Positions 46,301 to 53,300 of a stretch of DNA of 64,000 bases are shown in pieces; position 1 is the first letter of the stretch; each line of letters begins with the position of its first letter. Both the position numbers and the translations under genes were made by a program. The stretch spans positions 3,364,199 to 3,428,198 of the forward strand of contig JABAKD010000026.1 of the NCBI GenBank assembly GCA_012845835.1, read 5' to 3'. The notes below the pieces were generated by a model. It had not been told where the DNA came from and ran no database searches. It worked only from the letters and a program-made list of their open reading frames with translations. The stretch is from Undaria pinnatifida (lineage: Eukaryota; Sar; Phaeophyceae; Laminariales; Alariaceae).

Positions 46301-49300
46301 CTTACATATTTTAGGAAAGATCTGTACAGCTCATGCTACCGGGTGGGAGCCGTACGATCGGCATCATCTGGCACATGTTTCCTGGGCTGGATGTGTACTC
46401 TATATATACAGATCCTGCGGAACTTCTCATAAAGGCAGCTAAAGGATCTATTGTAGATGATCTAGATGATCTAGATGATCTAGATGATCTAGATGATCTG
46501 GATAATGATGTGTCCGAGGTATGGAACCTTAACGTTGTGCTACCTATAGGTTCGGGTTGGGTCGCAAAACCAACGCGGCTGCCAAATGAGCGTCATATTC
46601 CAAGTCGCCATCGACTTTTGTTTCGCCACATATATGCAACACCAGTACTCGTTACGTGTTACTCTCAAGCAATACATACCTGGTACTGTAGATCGGTCGC
46701 ATAACGCTGACTGTTATGATTCTGTTTCATCACATTTCATCCCAGCGAGCGGTAGTCCGTCTATGGCGGCGGTATGTGTCAGTCGGAAGTACCGGCACTT
46801 CAGCGGCAAGTAGTGTACTACTACTCCGCATGCTGCCGCTGCCGGTTGTTCCCATGTGTACCGAGCGATTTCACAGGCACTAACGCGGCCGACCGGCGCT
46901 AGTCAACCGGCGCTGTAGAGGGACTACCAATCAATGTAGTACGCCATGCTGCTGTGTGCATTGACCAGATTGACTGCTGTAGTGGAGTCACTACTGAACA
47001 TCGATTACGGCAACAGGCTGCTATCGCCTATCTCCCGACGGTACCTTAGCACTTTTGGTATTTGATGCAAGTGTTGTAAGGCTTGTTGCTTGGGTGGCTG
47101 ATCCTCGATCTGCTGCTGCCGACCCTCGGTTTGGTCGACGTGAGGTCAAGGCGTTTGGTGGGCCTTGCCGGCGGCTACGTGTATATCCGGGGTCAGCGTG
47201 GAGGGTTCAAGTTCGGGCGGGATCAGGTCTGGGTGGGATCAGAGCGCCAAGCGGGAGCATGGTGCACATTTGTGTGTCTGCGTGTGTTGGCCAATGAAAC
47301 GCAGTGGCGCATCAGTAGTTGACCAACGAAGGGCTTTCTCGAACAAGGGGTAAGCTCTACCGCATTTCTCAACACTCACCACATTCTGGAAATACTTCAT
47401 GGTAACCTTCCAGCCGTCCTTTTTCTCGTTGAATACCTCGTACGCTAATCGTGGGAAGATCCCCCAAAGCGGGTGAGGTTGGCCGTGCTTAAACCAAGCC
47501 TGCACCACAGGGGCGGATGGGAGAGACGGCGACATTTCTTGGTTTCTTGATGGCACACTGTGTCTCAGGTCAAAGCACAAGCAACCTACCCGGTGTATGA
47601 TAGTTACATTAAAACATGTTTAACCCTCTTTTATGATGCATACAATTCACGTCCTTGGGGATAAACTAATTAAAAACAGTGGTGGCACATTTTTTCAGCA
47701 GCAAATCGGTAAAAGTTGCCAATCCTCAACGCTCCGAATCATGGCAACAGTTGGTTCTGTAGGCACTGAGTAGGCGTTACTGAGGACCAAGGCTACGGTA
47801 TGGTAGTGTCATACTATCATACTCTATCATTGTAGTATCATTGTAGTGTCACCGCCCCATTTTAACTACCAGGTAAGGGATTTGAGGCACTACTAATAGC
47901 ACGAGTGAACTGTACCTCGCGGACTAAAATACTTTAGGTGATTGTGACGGCGAAGCGTAGCGGACCATTACATTGTGGATTAATTTCCATGGCCAATTTT
48001 AACCGCAAACGAATAGCGGGGTCGCTCGGGTGAGTGACTCCGAGTGACCCCGAGTGACCCCGAGTGACCCCAAGCGACTGTAGACAAAGCCTCCCAAAGT
48101 GACTCCCCTACAGCAGCCGTGGCCTGAGATGATCACGTATCATGTCCATGCGCTGATAACAGTATCGTTAGGGTTGTTAGCTGATTGGCTATACTGTTAA
48201 TATGTTGTACAATAAGTCATCGACTAGGTACTAGATGGCGATGATACTTCGGAGTACCTAGAGTTAGTTGCTTGCGGGCAAATGTAAGGAGTTTTGCGTA
48301 TTTGCGTCTGCCTGGTGCGCTTGTGGCTCGACGTGTGGTGCGCTTCTTTGCGTATGACTGGCGCGATTGCGGCTCGACGTGTCGTGTTTACAACTAAAAT
48401 ATTGAGTCAGTTAGTTGGCCTTTACTTCACCACCCAGCCAACGACTATTGTTAGCCAACTCAAAGCGCTAATACTCGCTACTCGTCACCAAAAGTCATTT
48501 GGTTATTTCGAGTGGTCACCTCGGGCTCATCGACGGCATCAGGGCCGAACACCGTGAAAGTCTTTCCAGAGCCAGACAAGCCGTACGCGAACAACACCAC
48601 GGCGTTCCCGGTCAGCAGATCGGCCTTGATCTTTTTCCCAACGGACGTGTACACCTGGTGGGGCATTGTGCTAAGCCTTAGTGTAGGTAGTGCATTGGTC
48701 GAGCTTGTGCCAGCATACGTAGTCAAACGGACTACAGCAGTAGCAAAAGCCTAAAATACCCTTAACTACGCCGAATGATGGCATTCAGCGAACCAGCTAA
48801 ACACTCAATTTCAATGCCGTTCAGAGTCTCGTATTCTCCAACGACGGGACCACGTTGATATGATACGCATCGATACCAAGGATACACCGAATCGAGGAGA
48901 CGCTGAATATAAACGAGTCTACACCAATGGTACAACCCACGCAACTCCGCCTTTCTGCCTTACCTGGTACAGCTTAACGACGACAACTATTATTACCTCC
49001 TTTCAAGACTGCACCCACGTTTAGGGTGCAAACTACTTGGAATTAGTATCCGGAATTTTTTGCAGTACTTTTTTTTTCACGTTTCTCAGGCTAAATATCG
49101 AGCTTGATAAACGCTATAATGATGAGGCACCTTCTCCTGGTCAATGAGCTCCATATCCTCCGCTGCAACAGCATCTTTCTTGACATGTCGAGAGAAGCCG
49201 AAGGCCGACCACCAGGCGTACGTGAAGGCGAATCTTGTCGTCGAGTAGGCGGAGTTGAGAATGTCAATCTGGATCGGAAACAACGTTGTTGACGGTGAAC

Positions 49301-49708
49301 ATAAAAAAATAGCCAAATACTACTGTCGGTGATGATGATATGGGGGATGGTGGGGAGGAATCTCAGACGGTAGCGCTTCCACAAGATGTTTCGTGCACGT
49401 CGTCGTATAACCAACATATCTCTCCTTCGCTAGCTCAGCCCCAGTTGCTCAGCTCGAGACGGCATTCTTACGTGAGGGATTCGAGTACTATATCGCATCA
49501 GATCGTATCATCATACGAGAACGGTGGTATCATAGCCGCAAAACGGGAAAGTACCCACTCGTAAAAAAATAGTCGCGTGTATCTTACTATCCGTTGCAAA
49601 TTTACTCGCCTCGCCCTCCTCTTCTCCCCGCTGGGTCAAAGTCACACCAAGGTCATCGTCGATCGTGAAAGGGCGGCATCGTATCGCGACCTTGATGCTC
49701 ACGCTCAT
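24544..49708 (-). CDS. Kinesin-3-like motor protein (motor-FHA-KIF1 type), about 25 exons
   Basis: N-terminal kinesin predicted to carry cargo along microtubules. Exons in transcript order: 49610-49708, 49131-49268, 48520-48654, 47380-47499, 45652-45837, 44283-44444, 43428-43538, 42218-42345, 41565-41733, 40604-40957, 39706-39851, 38579-38725, 37371-37512, 36806-36943, 35307-35372, 34695-34811, 33608-33730, 32273-32386, 31775-31924, 30520-30687, (30371-30466, 30205-30287 unresolved), 29898-30086, 28179-28265, 24544-25323. Without the unresolved pair they give 1,322 residues in one frame. Motor: P-loop GLSGSGKT (about residues 104-111), switch I NHQSTRGH, switch II DLAGTEP. Then linker and Ala-rich insert, PHLVNVDEDP block and FHA region (about 570-725), KIF1-type central segments, and a Gly-rich tail with a short coil. 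Kinesin-3 placement rests on the FHA and the segments after it; no PH domain was seen. Confidence 0.82.
26698..27702. mobile_element. 1-kb TA-flanked inverted-repeat element, same terminal class
   Basis: Ends 26698-26723 and 27677-27702 are 26-bp perfect inverted repeats starting TACCGTAATTGTGCG and sharing the first CCGTAAT with the element at 5363. The sub-ends repeat the palindromic word GTGCGATGACTCC; the interior includes three 75-bp tandem units (26856, 26931, 27006). Several open frames cross it but are repeat-derived. It sits in the last kinesin intron. Confidence 0.75.
28179..30086 (-). CDS. Kinesin exons 23-24: KIF1 conserved C-terminal module
   Basis: Exon 23 (29898-30086): LPLTCASAYCQYDLLGETYT and SPVLNYSFVHRVDK. 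Exon 24 (28179-28265): VTREIVDQLSKPLQVSLYVG then PHIEPEKPE. Together these match the kinesin-3 order xDVFCQFxFLxxxxExxxTE - SPxxxYxHxxxxxVTxxFVxYLxxxPxxxEVxG. The 5' edge of exon 23 uses an AAAG acceptor and could lie elsewhere; the exon 23-24 join (GACAAG|GT ... CAG|GTAACA) is clean. Confidence 0.78.
28290..28850 (-). repeat. Decayed copies of kinesin exon 24 5' edge
   Basis: 28808-28850 matches 28255-28300 (CTCTCGTGTTAC.TGTTCG.C.CGGGG) and a partial copy lies at 28293-28325 (CACGGGGCAGCATTGCAAAG). In transcript sense both are upstream of exon 24 (28179-28265), inside the preceding intron. Confidence 0.65.
30205..30466 (-). CDS. Kinesin, two candidate exons that do not join in phase
   Basis: Two open stretches on this strand look coding: 30371-30466 (SSEESTSTLSLERDGFYLWL, continuing EFSAGFGNEW) and 30205-30287 (FGKRLTVTEEFNWPETFG). 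The first would join the second in phase through TATC|GTAGGG and TTAG|CC. However, exon 20 ends in phase 0 whereas the first stretch needs phase 1, and the second stretch has no donor before a TGA at 30202-30204. Either a splice site was missed, a very short intron is used, or the locus is damaged here. Confidence 0.35.
30520..30687 (-). CDS. Kinesin exon 20
   Basis: Fifty-six codons between ACAG and AAG|GTACGG: DDERFAVIKNVRAPYGEVGK, then LESSWYPLVLDANGRAVDPE and an acidic end. It resembles the C2-like linker region of kinesin-3 proteins. The downstream junction is the problem spot of this gene model. A decayed copy of the 5' edge of the exon lies upstream at 30850-30917. Confidence 0.7.
30850..30917 (-). 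repeat. Decayed copy of kinesin exon 20 5' edge
   Basis: Matches 30660-30715 at an offset of about 205 bp: TTTATCACGGC.AATCGC.CATCGTCCT.CCGAGGTAGG.AAGCGTGGTCGG. In transcript sense it is upstream of the real exon; its acceptor CAG has changed to TAG-like sequence and the exon is cut short. Confidence 0.75.
31775..33730 (-). CDS. Kinesin exons 17-19: KIF1-type central region
   Basis: Exon 17 (33608-33730): DEVQMLLPHVKEAEQFMQLF, like the kinesin-3 stretch LPxVxEANxxSEEL. Exon 18 (32273-32386): FEVAASVQVKNSKTGQSCYV, like the family VxVxNxxTGxxxxW. Exon 19 (31775-31924): VAQLQAAIDNGREYTVPTEH then a hydrophobic LLLLEGTHQLGVATLF. All three are phase 0 with TAG or CAG acceptors and GT donors. The similarity is at motif level and weaker than in the motor. 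Confidence 0.72.
32149..32262. repeat. GGTACGGTGCG-type tandem repeat
   Basis: Ten or so units of 5-6 bp grouped as GGTCCGGT / GCGATACGGTACG, starting 11 bp (in transcript sense) after the donor of kinesin exon 18. Codes for nothing. Confidence 0.7.
32962..33012 (+). repeat. 9-bp CGAAACGAC repeat
   Basis: Five perfect units in a kinesin intron, followed at 33092-33108 by an AT run. Confidence 0.85.
34300..34520. repeat. ACCGGCACTAT dispersed repeat cluster
   Basis: Repeated word CCGGCACTAT with CCAAGCGATT nearby. Similar clusters: 6610-6790 (inverted), 36560-36800 and 46790-46920. Units are 25-60 bp apart and degenerate. All four clusters lie in introns. Confidence 0.6.
34695..35372 (-). 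CDS. Kinesin exons 15-16: short coiled coil
   Basis: Exon 15 (35307-35372) reads ARTGRRRSAEMHAMEEQLKD and uses an atypical CCCAAG acceptor without a pyrimidine tract, so its 5' edge is uncertain; an alternative acceptor 10 bases further in (ACAG) would need a phase-1 exon before it. Exon 16 (34695-34811) reads VAKAKAEEDARSAAVEKADK with clean TAG acceptor and GTGAGA donor. Together they make the coil that commonly follows the FHA domain in kinesin-3. Confidence 0.65.
36806..38725 (-). CDS. Kinesin exons 12-14: kinesin-3 FHA region
   Basis: Exon 12 (38579-38725) contains LPHLVNVDEDPFRHNRFVYL, matching the PHLVNLNEDP signature immediately before the FHA domain of kinesin-3 motors. Exon 13 (37371-37512) has QRKHCSIEV and GGRGDVTRNGKRL (FHA phosphopeptide-binding loops, family: HCxIxxxxxxVxLxPxxGAxxxVNGxxV). 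Exon 14 (36806-36943) has EPYDRVGIGGELLLFRW (family: L.hGDRVxFGxxHxFRF). Split codons at both inner junctions join correctly (AG+T, AG+C). Exon 11 (39706-39851), just upstream, supplies a Gln-rich coil. Confidence 0.82.
40604..41733 (-). CDS. Kinesin exons 9-10: neck and Ala-rich linker
   Basis: Exon 9 (41565-41733) has YLFCAIRPEVQYHRYTFSTL and GFAKNASVVKLKP, the last motor strand and neck linker (family: SPxxxxxxETxxTLxFAxRAxxI). It then enters a coil, AERKLMEELEQMK, that carries on into exon 10 (40604-40957) as ALVEQLRQQQAELAK. The remainder of exon 10 is low complexity: Pro/Glu/Thr rich, then about 16 consecutive Ala encoded by a (GCT/GCC)n tract at 40674-40725. Such tracts vary in length between individuals. 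Confidence 0.8.
41440..41575 (-). repeat. Tandem copies of the kinesin exon 9 donor
   Basis: In transcript sense exon 9 ends GAGCAAATGAAG|GTACAC and the intron continues with at least four related units (AGAGAAAATGAAGGTACACC, AGAGCAAATAAA-CGCACC, AGAGAAAAACGGACGTACAC, AAACTAGAGGTACACCGG) of about 20 bp. Two of them keep AAG|GTACAC and are candidate alternative donors. Confidence 0.75.
42218..43538 (-). CDS. Kinesin exons 7-8: end of motor core
   Basis: Exon 7 (43428-43538) carries DTRKTKELQDQGKKINLSLS, the helix that in other kinesins reads EGxxINKSLxxLG. Exon 8 (42218-42345) begins MAQFFMKMAEAVQQG and holds GCNSYFLCKYLKDTML, equivalent to the family's YRxSKLTRLLxDSLGG. Exon 8 ends in phase 2 (CAG GCC AG|GTGCGG), and its AG combines with the A of exon 9 to give Arg. 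Intron 7 consists almost wholly of a GATGATCAAA-type repeat that begins at the donor itself. Confidence 0.8.
42965..43042. repeat. 78-bp nested palindrome
   Basis: Outer 14-bp perfect arms GTTAGTTATATAGC (42965-42978) and GCTATATAACTAAC (43029-43042); inner 11-bp arms CACTAGACCAC (42985) and GTGGTCTAGTG (43012); centre AGTCACGTGACT (42998-43009). In a kinesin intron. A decayed relative is at 45165-45235. It looks like a tiny foldback transposon; a small-RNA precursor is possible. Confidence 0.75.
43190..43425. repeat. ATGATGATCAAA-type repeat starting at the exon 7 donor
   Basis: Imprecise 9-15 bp units of ATGATGATCAAA and ATGTTGATCAAA. In transcript sense the intron begins GTGATCATCATC, so the repeat starts at the splice donor itself. 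The reading frames through it (poly-Asp, poly-His, poly-Ile/Met) are artefacts. Confidence 0.85.
43955..44002 (+). repeat. 9-bp CATATGTAC repeat
   Basis: Five units in a kinesin intron. An imperfect TAG triplet repeat follows at 44143-44215. Confidence 0.85.
44283..44444 (-). CDS. Kinesin exon 6: switch I and switch II
   Basis: Fifty-four codons. FNHQSTRGHCIMTLEVE is switch I (family NxxSSRSHxxFxI; here Ser-Thr-Arg-Gly-His). GRVYVCDLAGTEPAGDVVYA holds switch II (family LxLVDLAGSER). Both catalytic switches are therefore present but altered at positions that are nearly invariant in conventional motors. Acceptor CATCAG at about 44445-44450; donor AAG|GTGACC. Confidence 0.85.
44501..44652 (-). 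repeat. Two decayed copies of kinesin exon 6 5' edge
   Basis: 44501-44546 and 44607-44652 match 44405-44452 (GCGTCATGATGCAGTGCC..CTCTGGTGGTT, AACTGATGGATGGGCG) with substitutions. In transcript sense they lie upstream of the real exon and each retains a trace of the ATCAG acceptor. Confidence 0.7.
45325..45515 (+). repeat. 9-bp ACCGTTAGT / GCCGTTAGT repeat
   Basis: About twenty units in a kinesin intron. Every frame stays open because the unit has no stop triplets; no coding is implied. Confidence 0.9.
45652..45837 (-). CDS. Kinesin exon 5: motor domain, loop-containing
   Basis: Sixty-two codons between TAG and GTAAGC. VDTVRDLMSP continues the strand-helix junction (family: ExxxDLL), and WDDLRQTFRAANARKAIAPT is the helix before switch I (family: xxGxxNRxxAxT). 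An unusual hydrophilic insertion (KEMHYKNGMKKDPDGFTDID) lies between. A decayed copy of the first part of this exon, with its acceptor, is present upstream at about 45950-46100. Confidence 0.82.
45950..46100 (-). repeat. Decayed copy of kinesin exon 5 5' edge
   Basis: Matches 45715-45865 at an offset of about 240 bp: CTGCTGCACCAATCTATG, CGGTGAA.CCGTCCG.GTCCTT, GGGGCTCA, GTCTCCACCTA. In transcript sense it still shows a usable-looking CTAG|GTGGA acceptor, then frame-breaking changes. Confidence 0.8.
46455..46502 (+). repeat. 9-bp GATCTAGAT repeat
   Basis: Five units in a kinesin intron. Similar short arrays: 48033-48075 (10-bp GAGTGACCCC), 25938-26005 (16-bp GTTGCCATAGGCTGGT), 52533-52572 (TAGG), 51285-51320 (TTTTTG), 58430-58530 (about 20-bp AACCCGATAACGGATGTCT), 61660-61702 (11-bp TGACGCGTGTT). 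Confidence 0.85.
46660..47370. other. Kinesin intron 4 remainder
   Basis: Contains the CCGGCACTAT cluster (46790-46920) and otherwise GC-rich DNA with short plus-strand open frames that show no family signature. Confidence 0.45.
47380..47499 (-). CDS. Kinesin exon 4: motor domain
   Basis: Forty codons, acceptor GTGCAG, donor GTGAGT. HPLWGIFPRLAYEVFNEKK is the kinesin helix that normally reads GIIPRxxxxLF, and WKVTMKYFQNV matches the following strand (family: VxVSYxEIYNE). The Glu-Ile-Tyr of the standard motif is replaced by Phe-Gln, another departure from conventional motors. Confidence 0.8.
48520..48654 (-). CDS. Kinesin exon 3: P-loop
   Basis: Forty-five codons between CCAG and GTGACC. 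VVLFAYGLSGSGKTFTVFGP is the nucleotide-binding P-loop: the family consensus is AYGQTGSGKTxTMxG, so Gln-Thr are replaced by Leu-Ser while the catalytic Gly-Lys-Thr is intact. The motor should still bind ATP. The exon boundary falls right after DEPE. Confidence 0.85.
49131..49268 (-). CDS. Kinesin exon 2: motor domain
   Basis: Acceptor CCAG, donor AAG|GTGCCT, 46 codons. STTRFAFTYAWWSAFGF corresponds to the kinesin stretch in which conventional members have FxFDxxF; the Trp-Trp variant is unusual. It continues with an Ala/Glu helix that ends MELIDQEK, leading directly into VYTSVGKKI of exon 3 (family: VYxxxGxxI). Confidence 0.75.
49610..49708 (-). CDS. Kinesin exon 1: first motor strand, start codon
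   Basis: ATG at 49706-49708 opens MSVSIKVAIRCRPF, the canonical first beta strand of kinesin motors (family: VKVxVRxRPF). An upstream in-frame ATG at 49748 exists but precedes the conserved start by 14 unmatched residues, so the inner ATG is preferred. To join exon 2 in phase 0, the exon should end GEEEGE at 49610, which implies a GC donor (GAG|GCGAGT). Two nearby GT donors (at 49604 and 49587) leave phase 1 and would not join the clear exon 2 reading frame. Confidence 0.7.
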
Positions 49709-49888
49709 CGCGGCGCATGGATGAAGCAGCACGCAGTGCACCTGGCACACACGAGAGCTTCCGGCGAAGATTCGGTGCGTAAATCTTTCCCGGTTTCATC
49801 ACGCCTTTAAATATATAAAAACCCTTTTAAAGAAAAAAAATCGCAGCAGCTCGCAGCTCGTCGCCCACAGCAGAGAGATATCGAGCCT
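49709..49888. promoter_or_regulatory. Divergent promoter between kinesin and Treslin genes
   Basis: Only 180 bp separate the kinesin ATG (minus strand) from the Treslin ATG (plus strand), so both transcription starts and 5' leaders must fit here unless either has an upstream non-coding exon. A TATA-like run AAATATATAAAAA sits at about 49807-49819, some 70 bp before the Treslin ATG. No comparable AT box is seen on the kinesin side. Shared control of the two genes is possible but is inference. Confidence 0.5.
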
Positions 49889-50373
49889 ATGTCCGCACCA
49901 GGGCCTCTGGCTGTGGGACGACGTGATCGGAATGATACGCCCCTGCACGAGTCATGCACCACTCGGGTGCTGATTCTCATTGACGTCGCCCAGCTTGCCG
50001 CAGATAAGGACGCCAACGGCGCCCTCAACGCAGCTAGTTTCATCGACGGTCTATCCCTGAGCGTACTGAGAGTACTCACCCAACTTTGCCTCTCCTGTCC
50101 CAAGGAGTCTTGGGTAGAATGGGCGCCGAGGTTCTTTGACTCCAGACACGGTGGAGTAGGGAAGACCCCGGCGGAGCTGAAAGCCAGGCTGAGGGCGAGG
50201 AAGGCTGCACAGGGTACGAGAGGGTTCGCCAAGGTCACGCACGCTTCATTTCAGTCGTTCGGCGATGCCTGCTTGGCGATGGCCTGCGGGACCCAGGGCG
50301 ACCCTCTACGGCGCGACCGGGAGTCTGCGCTGAGACGTTGGGCCCACGGGCGGAACAACCACCCTCCCACCCG
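49889..50373 (+). CDS. TICRR: Treslin exon 1: N-terminal fold
   Basis: ATG at 49889 is the first in frame; 161 codons plus two bases, donor CG|GTAAGG. Residues 25-35 TRVLILIDVAQ, a hydrophobic helix LSVLRVLTQLCLSC, and 81-86 RFFDSR follow the animal Treslin order (strand, LRLLTYLS-like helix, FKFFDS). The stretch FAKVTHASFQSFGDA fits the animal FRELGSRSWEDFEEEL region. About 24 residues precede the first strand. Confidence 0.8.
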
Positions 50374-53300
50374 GTAAGGACTACTGCTGCTGTGTTTGCT
50401 TGATGCCAAGTGGCGATAGGCTTGCTGCTGTCTGGCGACATAGGTGTGTCCTGTTTCCGATTTTCGAGCTCTCGCAACAAACCTACGGAAAACTCTCAAA
50501 AGAGGCTTTCCCCAAGCGATGCCTCTCGGCACGGTCGCACTGGGAGAGGCCGCTTATAGCGATCTCTTCAACCGGAGACTTCAAGTCTGGTGGTCGTTTT
50601 GGTAACTTCGCTATGCTAGGGTTGAATGCCTGTTTGCGCAGATTGGGGAGAATATGGGATCATAAATTGCCAACGGAAGTCGTTAGATATCGCTGCCACC
50701 TTTCGTTTTTTTGCCTCATGTTTTGGCCGATGAGTACTCATGACTGACCTCGAGAGTTCAAGACTGCTGCTGCTTCTCGTGCGAAGACTGCAGCTGCTGT
50801 GTCTGCTGCTGCGCACCTCGTGCAGCGAGCAGCCTTTCATATTATACGTTAACACGTGAGCAAACAAATGGTCTAACGGGCACTCTGGGAGGTGCTCGTA
50901 CAGCAATAAACGGCAGTAATACACAGTTCCCTCTATTGGACCGATGAAAAGCGACATAAGACCCTACAATTAATAATAGAGTGGCGATGAGTTATCATGT
51001 GATCACCCCCATGATTTGGGAGGAGGGAGCAGCAGTACGCACGATTGTCACCGCCGTGTTGCGCGTGCCGTGCAGCTTGTTTAGTTGCAGTTCGGCGCAT
51101 GCCCTACTCCGACAGCCAGGTCTGCTTCGTGTTGCTGATATTGTAGTCCTCATTTTCATTTGTTTCTTGTCCCTCTCACGCCCCAAAAAACTTAAGAAAG
51201 GCAGAAAAGCGATGTGCGAGTCGTAGACGCGAGTACGGCCGCCTGCGGCGTTTTCGTGTGTAATGGTACTGGTGTACGTATTTTGTTTTTGTTTTTTGTT
51301 TTTGTTTTTGTTTTTGTTTATTTCGTATTTCTCTCTTCCAATGTATTTCTGTTGCTGACGTATGTATGTTGTGCCTGTCGTACCCAGTACTAGGGCATGA
51401 CATTGCGTTGTCGAATGCATTACGATGCATTATCTCTGTGTCGTAGCTTGTGACCACAGAGCTGATCTTTCTAGGGTGAAGAATCAGTACGGACACTGGG
51501 TGTGCTGGATGTCGACGAGTAGAAGAACGGTTTAATGTGAAGAACACACACACACACACGTAAAATACGCTGGAAGAACACACCGCGTCGCCCTGCGTCA
51601 CCCCGTCATCTCGAAATTGTGACAATGCCCGCCTGCATCCCGCCACGCGACAGCAGTACTCTTCCCCTCCAGAATCAGTGGGGCCTGTCTTGTCTTGTGG
51701 CCACGAAGTAGATTGTGGCCAATACTCTTTTTTGGAACGGCAACTGCTGGCTGCTGAGCGATGATCGACACCCGACGAACAACGCTTGCTGGTCTCACCA
51801 TCTACTACGTAATCGATTAACATTTGCGATACTACCGTGATTAATGCTGTGCAGGGCACAACCACACCAGAGCGCTGCAGCTTCCCTCTCCGTGGGGTCC
51901 GCCACTTGCCCCAGTCGGAAAGCGGGTCTCGTCGAAGAGTCGCGGGACGACGACGGACCTCGACGTATGTACTCCGGTCACGATATGTCTAGCCACGAAG
52001 TGGTGGTGCGGTCTCTGCTGGAGGTGCTGCAGGAGTTCACCGAGGCGGGCGAGGGCGATCGAACGGTGAGACTACGAACGGTATTGGTAGAAAACAGGGG
52101 GTTTCGTCGTTTTTGCGTATTTGAAGCGGAGCGATTTTGTAGTCTGCGACGGCACCTAAAAATTGGGGCTCATTTCCAGGCCCGCGTGCTCGCATCTCCA
52201 TGTCCCGTCCGACGGCTGGAAGTTTCCAAAAGGAACGAACTGAGAACTGAGGCACGAACTGAGGAACTGTCATGTTACTCTTCACCATCTTTTCAACCAA
52301 CGCACACAATTGACGACAATTGCAAATGTCCACCAGCGCGAGTTCCTAGCTACTGGTAGGCGAGAGCTACAGATAGTATTTTGTCTTTCGAGTACTGTCT
52401 ACTACCAGGTACTATTTATGCACTGTATAGGAGACATTTTGTACAAGAAACGTTTTTCTGCGACCTGAATGTCGCCCGCCTTCCACCCTCCGTAGTGTTT
52501 TGTTTGTTTGTCTTTTTCGGTAGCTGCAGATAGGTAGGTAGGTAGGTAGGTAGGTAGGTATGTAGGTAGGTAGCTGCAGGTTTTCCTTTTGCCTCACAGC
52601 TTTGTTCACGTTACGTGTACAATGATATTGTACTGGGGCGGCTGGGTTACTGTGATACTGCGGGGACGGGTGGGGATTGGCGAGGGCAGCTGCTGTTTCG
52701 GATGGATCCGGCAGGCGGCTTACCCGCTTACCCATCTCCGGGACTTCCCCCAATCCGTCAGACGGCTTCCGTCTCCGGAGATTGTTGCCCCTCGTCCAGT
52801 GGAGCTTAGCACTTTCCATAGTACGACTTATCCGAGAAAAGGGTTGAGGCTCACCGTGTACGGAACGATGGGAATTATCCCTGCGTTGATTAATTGGGTT
52901 TGATTGAAGTAAGGCTAAGGTTAGGGTTAGGGTTAGAAACAATTCAAGGTGTACGCCAAATATTTTCTCGAATATGTGATAAGGTACCCTCTACCCGTTT
53001 ACCCGTCTCCGGGTTTGTCCGTCAATCATCCGCCGGGCGTATTTCCGCCTCCAGAGATTGTTGCCCCCTCGTCCCTCGTCTCTTTCCCGTGTGGAATGTT
53101 GTTCTTCTCGTGCCTTTGGTCACTCACGGTGGCTGTCGCTTTCAGTGGTTGTAGGAATATATATATATATATTTGTCACATACAGCAGTTGTAGAGATAA
53201 ACATAATACGGAGTACTTACCATCGTAACATACCTATGGAATGTACCTTGTAGAAAAAACCCTGCGCTGGAATTGAGCAACGCTAATAGTCGATTGCTCG

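Noticed and set aside
52912-52936. Telomere-like TTAGGG units
   Set aside because: Only about three units in an intron; too short for a telomere or clear fusion point.
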